Shown here: positions 1 through 5,243 of the stretch, in pieces
How positions within the stretch are numbered: the first letter of the stretch is position 1
Layout of the letters: the number at the start of each line of letters is the position of its first letter
Source: Planctomycetales bacterium
Lineage (GTDB): Bacteria; Planctomycetota; Planctomycetia; Planctomycetales; Planctomycetaceae
Assembly (NCBI GenBank): GCA_020050375.1
Contig: JAGVKR010000803.1
Span: 1 to 5,325, forward strand
Reading direction: 5' to 3'
Length of the DNA stretch: 5,325 nucleotides
The notes under the pieces: generated by a model
What the model saw: the letters and a program-made list of their open reading frames with translations, nothing else
What the model was told of the DNA's origin: nothing
Databases searched by the model: none
Translations under genes and position numbers: made by a program

Positions 1-541
1 GGCGCTGAGCGAACATCTCGTCGAGCGATGTGGCGACGGTCGTCGCCGTCGGATCGTACTGAAACTCGTGATGGATCCGCGCCGCCAGGTCGATCGTCGC
101 TTCCAGAATCGGTCTTCCCGTGGCAAACGAGATCCGCGCGTAATCGGCAAGCTCATCGCTTCTCCGCGCGTTGCGCGAATCGCAGACAAACTGCGACGCG
201 TCGAGCACGTCGCGGGCCAGATCAGCGGTCAGTCGTTCTGCAACCTGCTCCCAGGGAAGCGTCGCTGTGGGATCCGGCACGACGGGCCGCGCCACGTCGA
301 CCAGGTGGCTGGCGGTTGCGACCAGCTCGCGATGCGGCTCCTGAACCGTGAAAAACGTCGCGCAGTTGCCGAAGTAGTCGATCCGATCCGAGACGACGGC
401 CGGCTCCGGCGCGATGGAGAGCTCCGAGTGCCGGCAATGCTGCGTCGGCGTATTTCGCGGCGTCAGATGCGCCAGATTCTGGCACAGCGACACCGGCTCG
501 GTGTAGTGGTAGGTCGTCGTATGGGTGATGCGGTAGAGCAT
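1..541 (-). CDS. Transglutaminase-like protein, N-terminal part (cut by window edge)
   Basis: An uninterrupted minus-strand reading frame runs from ATG at 541-539 to the left edge, giving 180 codons; it is partial, with the 3' end outside the window. An in-frame TGA at 580-578 and no ATG between make this start the first possible one; no clear Shine-Dalgarno precedes it. Residues 1-82 match the bacterial transglutaminase N-terminal domain: MLYRITHTTTYHYTEPVSLC, then LAHLTPRNTP (24-33), then DYFGN (55-59) and FFTVQEPHREL (63-73). Residues 145-177 (ILEATIDLAARIHHEF, YDPTATTV, SLDEMF) match the start of the transglutaminase core. In relatives this stretch runs directly into GVCQDFAH with the catalytic Cys, which must lie just off the window. 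No signal peptide is visible, so it is probably cytoplasmic. Known members may act as a papain-fold peptidase or amide-bond enzyme; the real substrate is unknown. The gene is divergent from the metallopeptidase at 811. Confidence 0.9.
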   Translation of the reverse strand, partial: MLYRITHTTTYHYTEPVSLCQNLAHLTPRNTPTQHCRHSELSIAPEPAVVSDRIDYFGNCATFFTVQEPHRELVATASHLVDVARPVVPDPTATLPWEQVAERLTADLARDVLDASQFVCDSRNARRSDELADYARISFATGRPILEATIDLAARIHHEFQYDPTATTVATSLDEMFAQR

Positions 542-587
542 GCAGGGGGCTGGGGACAGTTCGAGACATTGAACAAGTCAGATGCCG

Positions 588-616
588 GTTATACAGCACT
601 CGTCGTCCTCAGCGAA
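588..616 (-). promoter_or_regulatory. Candidate promoter for the transglutaminase-like gene
   Basis: On the minus strand, TATAAC (593-588) matches five of six bases of a sigma-70 type -10 box. TTCGCT (616-611) lies 17 bases upstream and matches only three of six bases of a -35 box. A start of transcription near 582 would leave a leader of about 40 bases before the ATG at 541. The spacing and the -10 box are good and the -35 box is weak. This is prediction from pattern only. Confidence 0.3.
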
Positions 617-800
617 GCGAGTCGCAGCGTACGTTATTGAGGTCTGATCTCAAATCATTCAATTTGGCCGCCCCGAGACCGAATTCGACCGCGTCCGTTT
701 GCCAATCAGCGTACAATTGACTGTCCATGGGAACGGCACGCGATGTGCAATCCGGGTGGGGTGAAATGGGTCGTGCCGGGCTCGGAATCGAATCAACAGT

Positions 801-805
801 GGGAG
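801..805 (+). promoter_or_regulatory. Ribosome binding site that fixes the metallopeptidase start
   Basis: GGGAG ends five bases before the ATG at 811. The same frame is open from an earlier ATG at 727, but the extra 28 residues (beginning MGTARDVQSGWG) show no domain character. The zinc-ribbon motif that normally opens this family (here MGPFACTCGNRLF) begins exactly at 811. Both facts favour 811 as the true start. Confidence 0.7.
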
Positions 806-810
806 TCAAA

Positions 811-1923
811 ATGGGGCCATTCGCCTGTACGTGCGGGAATCGGCTATTCATCGATAACACGCAATGCGTCGCCTGCGGAGCAGAGGTAGGATGGTGCCCG
901 GCGTGCCGCACGCTGACGACGCTGATCCCGACGCCAGCCGGCGGCTGGACCTGCGGGAATGACGCCTGTCATGCTCCGTTGCTCAAGTGCGGCAATTACG
1001 CGTTGGAACATATCTGCAACCGTTGCGTGCTTCTGGTCAATGAGTCACCGGACGGCGCGCCGACGGCAGATACGCTCTGCGATTATTGCCAGCTCACCGA
1101 AGTCATTCCCGATCTTTCGATCGAAGGGAACCGCCAGCGCTGGTACGAACTGGAAACCGCCAAGCGCCGACTGCTGCTACTGCTCGATCAGTTGGGACTT
1201 CCCTACGGCGGTGCCGCCAGCGGCATCGCGCTTCCCCTGTCGTTCGACTTCAAGGCCGACGCCATCCCCGCCGACGGCGTCTGGAAAATGATGTCGGATG
1301 AGCGGGTTTACACCGGTCATCAGGACGGGAAGATCACGATCAACGTCCGCGAAGCCGACGTCGTCGAACGCGAAAAGTTGCGGGTCGATTTGAACGAAGC
1401 CCATCGGACGCTGTGCGGGCACTTCCGCCACGAGATCGGCCACTACTACTGGCAGTTGCTCGTCGCGGGGCGGTGCGAGCCCGAATTCAAAGCGGTCTTC
1501 GGAGACCACGAGCAGCCTCCGTATGACGAGGCCCTCAACCGCTACTATCAGAACGGCCCCTTGCCCGACTGGGAGACGCGGTTTGTCAGCGCCTACGCCA
1601 CAATGCACCCTTGGGAGAATTTCGCCGAGACGTTTGCCCTCTATCTCGATATGGCGGCAGTCCTCGACACGGCGATTCACGCGGGAATCGTCTCGAACAT
1701 CGACGTCCGGCAATCGTCCCTCGAAGAGATGATCGTCGAGTATCAGAAGCTGGGAGTGGCCGCCAACGAGCTCAACCGCAGCATGGGGCTCACCGACCTC
1801 GTCCCCGAAGTTCTGTCAGAGGGGATTCGTGGCAAGTTGGCTTTCATTCACAACCTCGTACGATTCGCAACGGGGCGGGAGCTGGAGCAACCCGTCGCCA
1901 GCGCAGCGGCAGCGTCAGGCTGA
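811..1923 (+). CDS. Zinc-ribbon metallopeptidase (putative zinc-binding metallopeptidase, COG4307-like)
   Basis: A 370-residue protein with two parts. Residues 1-95 are Cys-rich, with 13 Cys, including CTC (7-9), CVAC (19-22), CPAC (29-32), CNRC (69-72) and CDYC (90-93). This fits several zinc ribbons in series, starting with the family's typical xCxCGNRLFxxNTxC opening. Residues about 105-355 hold the peptidase-like domain. The motif RHEIGHYYW (206-214) gives HExxH with H207, E208 and H211; HPWENFAETFALYLD (266-280) lies about 60 residues on, and its acidic residues (E269, E273) are candidates for the third metal ligand. No signal peptide or membrane segment is visible, so it is probably a cytoplasmic zinc hydrolase. 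Its substrate is unknown. It lies divergent from a transglutaminase-like gene, which suggests a link with peptide processing or modification (inference). The C-terminal tail ASAAAASG is low in complexity and falls in an inverted repeat at the stop codon, so it may be a late extension. Confidence 0.9.
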   Translation: MGPFACTCGNRLFIDNTQCVACGAEVGWCPACRTLTTLIPTPAGGWTCGNDACHAPLLKCGNYALEHICNRCVLLVNESPDGAPTADTLCDYCQLTEVIPDLSIEGNRQRWYELETAKRRLLLLLDQLGLPYGGAASGIALPLSFDFKADAIPADGVWKMMSDERVYTGHQDGKITINVREADVVEREKLRVDLNEAHRTLCGHFRHEIGHYYWQLLVAGRCEPEFKAVFGDHEQPPYDEALNRYYQNGPLPDWETRFVSAYATMHPWENFAETFALYLDMAAVLDTAIHAGIVSNIDVRQSSLEEMIVEYQKLGVAANELNRSMGLTDLVPEVLSEGIRGKLAFIHNLVRFATGRELEQPVASAAAASG

Positions 1924-1937
1924 CGGCGAGCCTCGCC
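1914..1937. repeat. Two adjoining short inverted repeats over a stop codon
   Basis: GTCAG-G-CTGAC (1914-1924) contains the TGA stop of the metallopeptidase gene and is followed at once by GGCGAG-C-CTCGCC (1925-1937). Both are perfect, with a one-base centre. The single-base centre leaves no proper hairpin loop, so they may act as DNA palindromes or be remains of a REP-like intergenic element. No T-run follows, so a standard terminator is not supported. Confidence 0.4.
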
Positions 1938-1954
1938 CGCAGCGAGCGTTTGAG

Positions 1955-1991
1955 TTCCACGGCCCGCTGGATAGAGTGACGCATCGTGGAA
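1955..1991. repeat. Inverted repeat with 7-base arms in the spacer
   Basis: TTCCACG (1955-1961) and CGTGGAA (1985-1991) are exact reverse complements separated by 23 bases. The second arm overlaps a smaller GTGG-AATG-CCAC stem (1986-1997), so two alternative pairings are possible. No T-run follows. It could be a weak transcript-end structure for the metallopeptidase mRNA or part of a degenerate repeat; no function can be assigned. Confidence 0.3.
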
Positions 1992-2042
1992 TGCCACCCT
2001 CGATCGCGCGTACCCCACAGCGCCGCACTCCGCAAATTCTTT

Positions 2043-2083
2043 CTCCCTTCCCCCCTTGCGGGGGAAGGGCCGGGGATGGGGGG
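2043..2083. repeat. GC-rich intergenic hairpin repeat (CCCTTCCCCC/GGGGGAAGGG type)
   Basis: CCCTTCCCCC (2045-2054) pairs perfectly with GGGGGAAGGG (2060-2069) around the loop CTTGC, giving a 10-base-pair stem. A G-rich tail GCCGGGGATGGGGGG follows to 2083. Read on the minus strand it has the layout CCCC-ATCCCCGGCCC-stem with a GCAAG loop, which I recognise as an intergenic palindrome frequent in many GC-rich bacterial genomes. It lies between the metallopeptidase and the next gene and could end or stabilise the upstream transcript, though it has no T-run. Confidence 0.65.
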
Positions 2084-2151
2084 TAGGAACGTCAATCGAC
2101 TCCCAGTTGCAAACCGCCAGCTCGCTCTCACCACAACCAACTCGCGAATTC

Positions 2152-2156
2152 AGGAG
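2152..2156 (+). promoter_or_regulatory. Ribosome binding site of the EEP-family hydrolase
   Basis: AGGAG ends eight bases before the ATG at 2165. It is the best Shine-Dalgarno match in the window, and the protein it starts opens with a good signal peptide, so the start is well supported. Confidence 0.75.
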
Positions 2157-2164
2157 ATCCTCTA

Positions 2165-3040
2165 ATGCGCGCTCTTCGTTTCGGACTCGCGATGTTGCTG
2201 CTGGTATTCGCGTCCGCTGCGACCCCCGCCGCCGATCCACCCGACGTTCGTGTCATGAGCTTCAACATCCGCTACGGCACCGCAGAAGACGGCGAGAACC
2301 ACTGGGACGTGCGTAAAGACTTCCTGATCGATACGATCAAAGCGTTTAACCCCGACCTGCTCGGCACACAGGAGACGCTCGTCTTTCAGCGGGACTACAT
2401 CCGGCAGAAGCTCGACGGCTACGAGGCCTTCGGCGTGGCCCGCGACGACGGTCGCGAGCAGGGGGAGATCGCGGCCCTCTTCTATCGCACCGAGCGGTTC
2501 GAGAAGCTCGACGGCGGGAACTTCTGGCTGAGCGAGACCCCCGAAGTGGTCGCAAGCAAAAGCTGGGACAGCGCCCTCACGCGGATCGCCACCTGGGTCA
2601 AGCTCCGCGATCGCCGGAACGCCGCCGCCCCGCCGATCCTGTGCCTCAACACGCATTTCGATCATGAAGGAAAGAAAGCCCGGCTCGAATCGGCCCGCCT
2701 GCTCCGAAGCCGCGTCGCCGCGCTCGGAAAGGGCTGCGCGCTGATCGTGACGGGGGATTTCAACGCCGACGACGGCAGCGAGCCGTACAACGCCCTGTTC
2801 GGCGAAGCCGACGACAAACCCGCGCCGGTGGTCGATGCCTATCGCGCTACCCATCCCGACCTCACCGCCGACGAAGGGACGTTCTCCGGCTTCCAAGCCA
2901 CGAAGACCCAGGGGCCGCGAATCGACTGGATCGGCGCCTCGCGCGACTGGAAGGTTTTGGACGCCGCCATCGATCGCACCGCCCGCGACGGCCGCACCCC
3001 GTCCGACCACTTCCCCGTCACGGCCGTCCTGGATCGCTGA
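2165..3040 (+). CDS. Exported endonuclease/exonuclease/phosphatase-family metal-dependent hydrolase
   Basis: A 291-residue protein of usual length for exported members of this family (COG3568-like). Residues 1-23 form a signal peptide: MRALR, a hydrophobic core LAMLLLVFASAA, and Ala-rich cleavage candidates after about residues 18-23. The conserved blocks follow in order: MSFNIRYG (31-38, metal-linked N34), DGENHWDVRK (42-51), GTQE (67-70, metal-ligand E70), LNTHFDH (161-167, H164), TGDFNADD (196-203, D198 and N200), RIDWI (252-256, D254) and SDHFPV (280-285, D281 and H282). All residues expected of a working two-metal phosphoesterase are present. The substrate cannot be read from the sequence; the superfamily includes nucleases, inositol phosphatases and sphingomyelinases. 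It acts outside the cytoplasmic membrane. It is probably transcribed alone, with 241 bases before it and 619 after it. Confidence 0.92.
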   Translation: MRALRFGLAMLLLVFASAATPAADPPDVRVMSFNIRYGTAEDGENHWDVRKDFLIDTIKAFNPDLLGTQETLVFQRDYIRQKLDGYEAFGVARDDGREQGEIAALFYRTERFEKLDGGNFWLSETPEVVASKSWDSALTRIATWVKLRDRRNAAAPPILCLNTHFDHEGKKARLESARLLRSRVAALGKGCALIVTGDFNADDGSEPYNALFGEADDKPAPVVDAYRATHPDLTADEGTFSGFQATKTQGPRIDWIGASRDWKVLDAAIDRTARDGRTPSDHFPVTAVLDR

Positions 3041-3083
3041 CTTCAAACGTTGGGTGGCGCGACCGACGGAAAACAAAAGGCGA

Positions 3084-3477
3084 GGGACCACGAAAGGACA
3101 CGAACCACCCAGCGCGGCCTCGCATTGCTCAGCCGCAACCGAGACACGACTCAGGACCACGGAAGACACAGAATACACGGAAAAAGAGGGCAGACAAGCG
3201 AACAGATCGTACTCGTCATTTTCTTGTATTTTTTCCGTGTCGTCGGTGTATTCCGTAGTCAGCCCATTGTCGCTGATCGAAATCTTCGCGCTGTGCGCTG
3301 ATTCGTGATGTCAGTCGCACGAAAAGAAGAAAAGTGGTTGTCGAGTTCCTGCACGCCGGGACTCTTCAATCCCATTCTGTTTTCGTTTTTTCGCGTGTTT
3401 CGTGGTTGAAACTTATCTTCGTTCCATCGGAGTGCCACTTCCTCCGTAATTGTGTTCATCCGCCCGTTCCGGCGGAT
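3084..3477. repeat. Mosaic of decayed CCACGAAA / CCACGGA / TTCATCCG-type intergenic repeats
   Basis: This spacer shows layered repeat remains. An outer pair, ACCACGAAA (3087-3095) and TTTCGTGGT (3398-3406), is an exact 9-base inverted repeat, each arm continuing into a looser GACACGAA-like stretch. Inside it lies a longer inverted repeat (3155-3260, listed separately). To the right, GTGTTCATCCG (3452-3462) resembles another common repeat of such genomes, and ATCCGCC (3458-3464) pairs exactly with GGCGGAT (3471-3477). Translation of the stretch gives strings such as TTEDTEYTEK and SVSSVYSVV that recur as false ORFs in planctomycete and similar genomes. No transposase is present, so these are at most non-autonomous elements. 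No real gene is seen between 3041 and 3659. Confidence 0.65.
3155..3260. repeat. Imperfect 31-base inverted repeat, MITE-like hairpin
   Basis: The left arm (3155-3185) starts GACCACGGAAGACACAG and ends in AAAAA; the right arm (3230-3260) starts TTTTTCCGTGTCG and ends CCGTAGTC. Reverse-complementing the right arm and aligning it without gaps gives 26 matches in 31. The loop is 44 bases. The T-run sits on the loop side of the right arm, not after it, so this is not a standard terminator. The arms carry a near-periodic ACACGGA-type word. It looks like a palindromic repeat family member that has begun to decay. Confidence 0.7.
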
Positions 3478-3524
3478 CCGCAAATCGTTTCACTCGATTT
3501 ACACGCGGCGCCAGTTCGCTTGCT

Positions 3525-3565
3525 GTCGGGGTTACTCATTTCGGCGATGAGAATTCTCCCCCGAC
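3525..3565 (+). other. Possible structured leader upstream of the ceramidase-like gene
   Basis: GTCGGGG (3525-3531) pairs exactly with CCCCGAC (3559-3565); a further G-U pair is possible outside. Nested within it CTCAT (3535-3539) pairs with ATGAG (3547-3551) around a 7-base loop. The two stems together form a compact extended hairpin about 95 bases before the start codon at 3660. It also contains the palindrome GAGAATTCTC (3549-3558), which would compete with the nested stem. No known riboswitch or T-box pattern is recognised. It could be an mRNA leader structure, an operator, or chance. Confidence 0.25.
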
Positions 3566-3659
3566 GAAAGACATCGTCCCCTCTCGCCGGTAAATTCGAG
3601 CGGCGTCCTTCGCATCGAATCGTCCATCAAGAGCGCCTCCTTCCCTCCCGAGCAACAGC

Positions 3660-5198
3660 ATGATCCCCACCCTCTCGCAGAAATCCCCGTTCCGCGTCGC
3701 ACTGGTCCTCATCGCGACCGCCGTCGAACTTCTATTTTCGACCGGCGCAGCATCTGCCGGTCCACTTCGCGCCGGCGTCGCCAAGGTCGACATCTCCAGC
3801 CCCGACGCCGGGCCGCCCAACGGCCCGATGTACGCCAAAGCCCTCGTCCTCACCGACGGCACGACGACCGCCGTGATTGCGACGGTTGACGCCGTGGCGA
3901 TTGGCCAGATCGGCACGATCCGCAACGACTATCTCGCCACCGTTCGGGCCCAGTTGCAGAAAGAATTGAAAATTCCGCCGCTCAACGTGGCGATCAACGC
4001 CAGCCACTGCCACGGCATCGTCTGCGCCGACGTCGCCGAGCGGACCGTGCAGGCGGTCCGCGAAGCGGCGAAAAATCTCGTTCCGGTCTCGGTCGGCGTC
4101 GCCAAGGGAAGCGAAGATCGCGTCCAGGAGAATCGCCGACTGAAGCTCAAGAGCGGTCGCGAGGCGGATGTCCGCCACGCCTATTCGCTTCCCCCCGACG
4201 AAGAAATCGCCGCCGTCGGGCCGATCGATCCGCAGATCGGCGTTCTTCGGCTCGACCGCAAGGACGGCCGCACGCTGGCTGTCGTTTACAACTTCGCCTG
4301 CCATCCGATCCAGGGAGTCCCCAACGGCCGCAACACGGCCGACATGACCGGCTTTGCCTCGCAGGTGATTGAAGACAGTTTGGGGGACGGTGCGATCGCC
4401 CTCTTCGTGCAGGGGTGCGGCGGCGACATCAACCCGATCCGCTATAAGGACGTCGCCGGCCCGCGCGACGCCGAAACGCTGGGGAACCTGCTCGGCCTCA
4501 GCACGATGAAGGCGGTTCGCCAGGCGAAGCCGGGAGAGAACGGAACGCTCAAAGTCATCAACGAGCCTCTCGCCTTGCCGCGCGCCGACTTTGCCGAACG
4601 GATCGATCTCCTCGAAAAGCAGCAGTTGAAACTGCTTGCGTCGCTGCAGGGGACGAGCCTCAACCTCAAGACGTTTCTTCCCCTCGTCATGCGGTACAAA
4701 GTCGATAGCGAGTTTCCCTCGTATTATTCACATCGTTACCTGCACGATCGCAAACTCGGCCGCGACGACCTCGACCGGCTCGACGCCGAGAACCGCCGCA
4801 ACATGGAGCAGTACATCCGCAACATCCACACGATGGAAGAGCTGACCCGCGTGCAGACGAACCTCGCCCTGTTGAAGATGCACCAGGCGCAGAATATCGC
4901 CGCCGGCAAGCGGACGCTCGACGTCGAAGTCGTCGGGATGCGGATCGGCGAATTCGTCCTCGTCACGTTCCCCGGCGAGCTGACTGTCGAGATCGGTCTC
5001 AACCTGAAGAAGCGCTCGCCGTACCCGATGACGTTCATCGCCGGCTACACCAACGGCTACATCTACTACGCCCCGACCACCGAGCAGTTGTTGAACCCCG
5101 GCGCCGCCCAGGAAGACAGCGACACCCTCGTTGCCCCCGAGTGGCAGCCACTGTTCGAGGCCAAGGCGGAAGAAGTGCTGCGCAGGCTTGGGGCGTGA
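3660..5198 (+). CDS. Exported neutral/alkaline ceramidase-family protein with altered nucleophile site
   Basis: A 512-residue protein matching the catalytic N-terminal domain of the neutral ceramidase family. Residues 1-33 form a signal peptide with core VALVLIATAVELLF and cleavage site ASA|GPL. The mature part begins LRAGVAKVDISSPD (36-49), the family's usual opening. Metal-site motifs are NASHCHG (113-119, H116 and H118), ACHPIQG (213-219, H215), TFPGE (436-440, E440) and YTNGYIYYAP (463-472, tyrosines 467, 469, 470). Their order and spacing resemble those in characterised bacterial ceramidase. The motif QGCGGDINP (251-259) takes the place of GDVSPN, so the catalytic Ser is Asn (N258). The separate C-terminal Ig-like domain of longer ceramidases is absent. 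The protein is therefore a likely exported zinc hydrolase, with ceramide amidase activity doubtful. The start lacks a good Shine-Dalgarno but gives a correct signal peptide. The final codons and stop lie in a heptanucleotide repeat. Confidence 0.9.
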   Translation: MIPTLSQKSPFRVALVLIATAVELLFSTGAASAGPLRAGVAKVDISSPDAGPPNGPMYAKALVLTDGTTTAVIATVDAVAIGQIGTIRNDYLATVRAQLQKELKIPPLNVAINASHCHGIVCADVAERTVQAVREAAKNLVPVSVGVAKGSEDRVQENRRLKLKSGREADVRHAYSLPPDEEIAAVGPIDPQIGVLRLDRKDGRTLAVVYNFACHPIQGVPNGRNTADMTGFASQVIEDSLGDGAIALFVQGCGGDINPIRYKDVAGPRDAETLGNLLGLSTMKAVRQAKPGENGTLKVINEPLALPRADFAERIDLLEKQQLKLLASLQGTSLNLKTFLPLVMRYKVDSEFPSYYSHRYLHDRKLGRDDLDRLDAENRRNMEQYIRNIHTMEELTRVQTNLALLKMHQAQNIAAGKRTLDVEVVGMRIGEFVLVTFPGELTVEIGLNLKKRSPYPMTFIAGYTNGYIYYAPTTEQLLNPGAAQEDSDTLVAPEWQPLFEAKAEEVLRRLGA

Positions 5199-5243
5199 GG
5201 CGTGGGGCTTGAGAAAGTTGGAAGTTGAATGTTGAATGTTCAA
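5185..5243. repeat. Two adjoining arrays of heptanucleotide repeats
   Basis: Bases 5185-5212 are four heptamers: GGCTTGG, GGCGTGA, GGCGTGG, GGCTTGA. After three bases, 5216-5243 are four more of a different type: AGTTGGA, AGTTGAA, TGTTGAA, TGTTCAA. Both have a strict 7-base period. The second heptamer supplies the TGA stop of the ceramidase-like gene. The reverse translations give APRLTPQA and NIQHSTSN, strings that recur as false ORFs in planctomycete-like genomes, so both arrays are probably members of common short tandem repeat families. Confidence 0.7.

Noticed and set aside
222..599. Minus-strand 125-residue frame overlapping the transglutaminase region
   Set aside because: It is in a different frame from the domain-bearing one and shows low-complexity Arg/Ala-rich sequence with no family motif.
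68..640. Plus-strand 190-residue open frame at the left of the window
   Set aside because: It is antisense to the transglutaminase-like gene, has no recognisable domain, and is rich in Arg as expected of a shadow frame in GC-rich DNA.
637..653. TTGAG-7-CTCAA inverted repeat in the divergent spacer as an operator
   Set aside because: Arms of five bases in a 269-base spacer are expected by chance, and no known operator pattern fits.
717..746. TTGACT at 717-722 as a -35 box for the metallopeptidase gene
   Set aside because: At 17 bases spacing the facing hexamer (CGATGT) has no useful match to a -10 box.
727..810. Upstream ATG at 727 as start of the metallopeptidase
   Set aside because: The extra 28 residues lack family character, while the ATG at 811 has GGGAG five bases before it and begins with the family's typical opening.
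2162..3178. Minus-strand 338-residue frame across the EEP hydrolase gene
   Set aside because: It is antisense to a gene with all catalytic motifs, and its first residues (MYSVSSVV) come from the intergenic repeat.
3155..3260. Inverted repeat as an intrinsic terminator of the EEP gene
   Set aside because: The T-run is on the loop side of the second arm, not after the stem, and the loop is 44 bases.
2835..3308. Plus-strand 157-residue frame running into the spacer
   Set aside because: It starts inside the EEP gene in another frame and continues through repeat sequence, giving the false-ORF string TTEDTEYTEK.
3084..3477. CRISPR array
   Set aside because: The repeats are inverted and diverged, with no regular direct-repeat and spacer pattern and no cas gene.
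3259..3483. Minus-strand 74-residue frame in the spacer
   Set aside because: Its middle (PRNTRKNEN) is a translation of the CCACGAAA-type repeat, and it has no ribosome site or domain.
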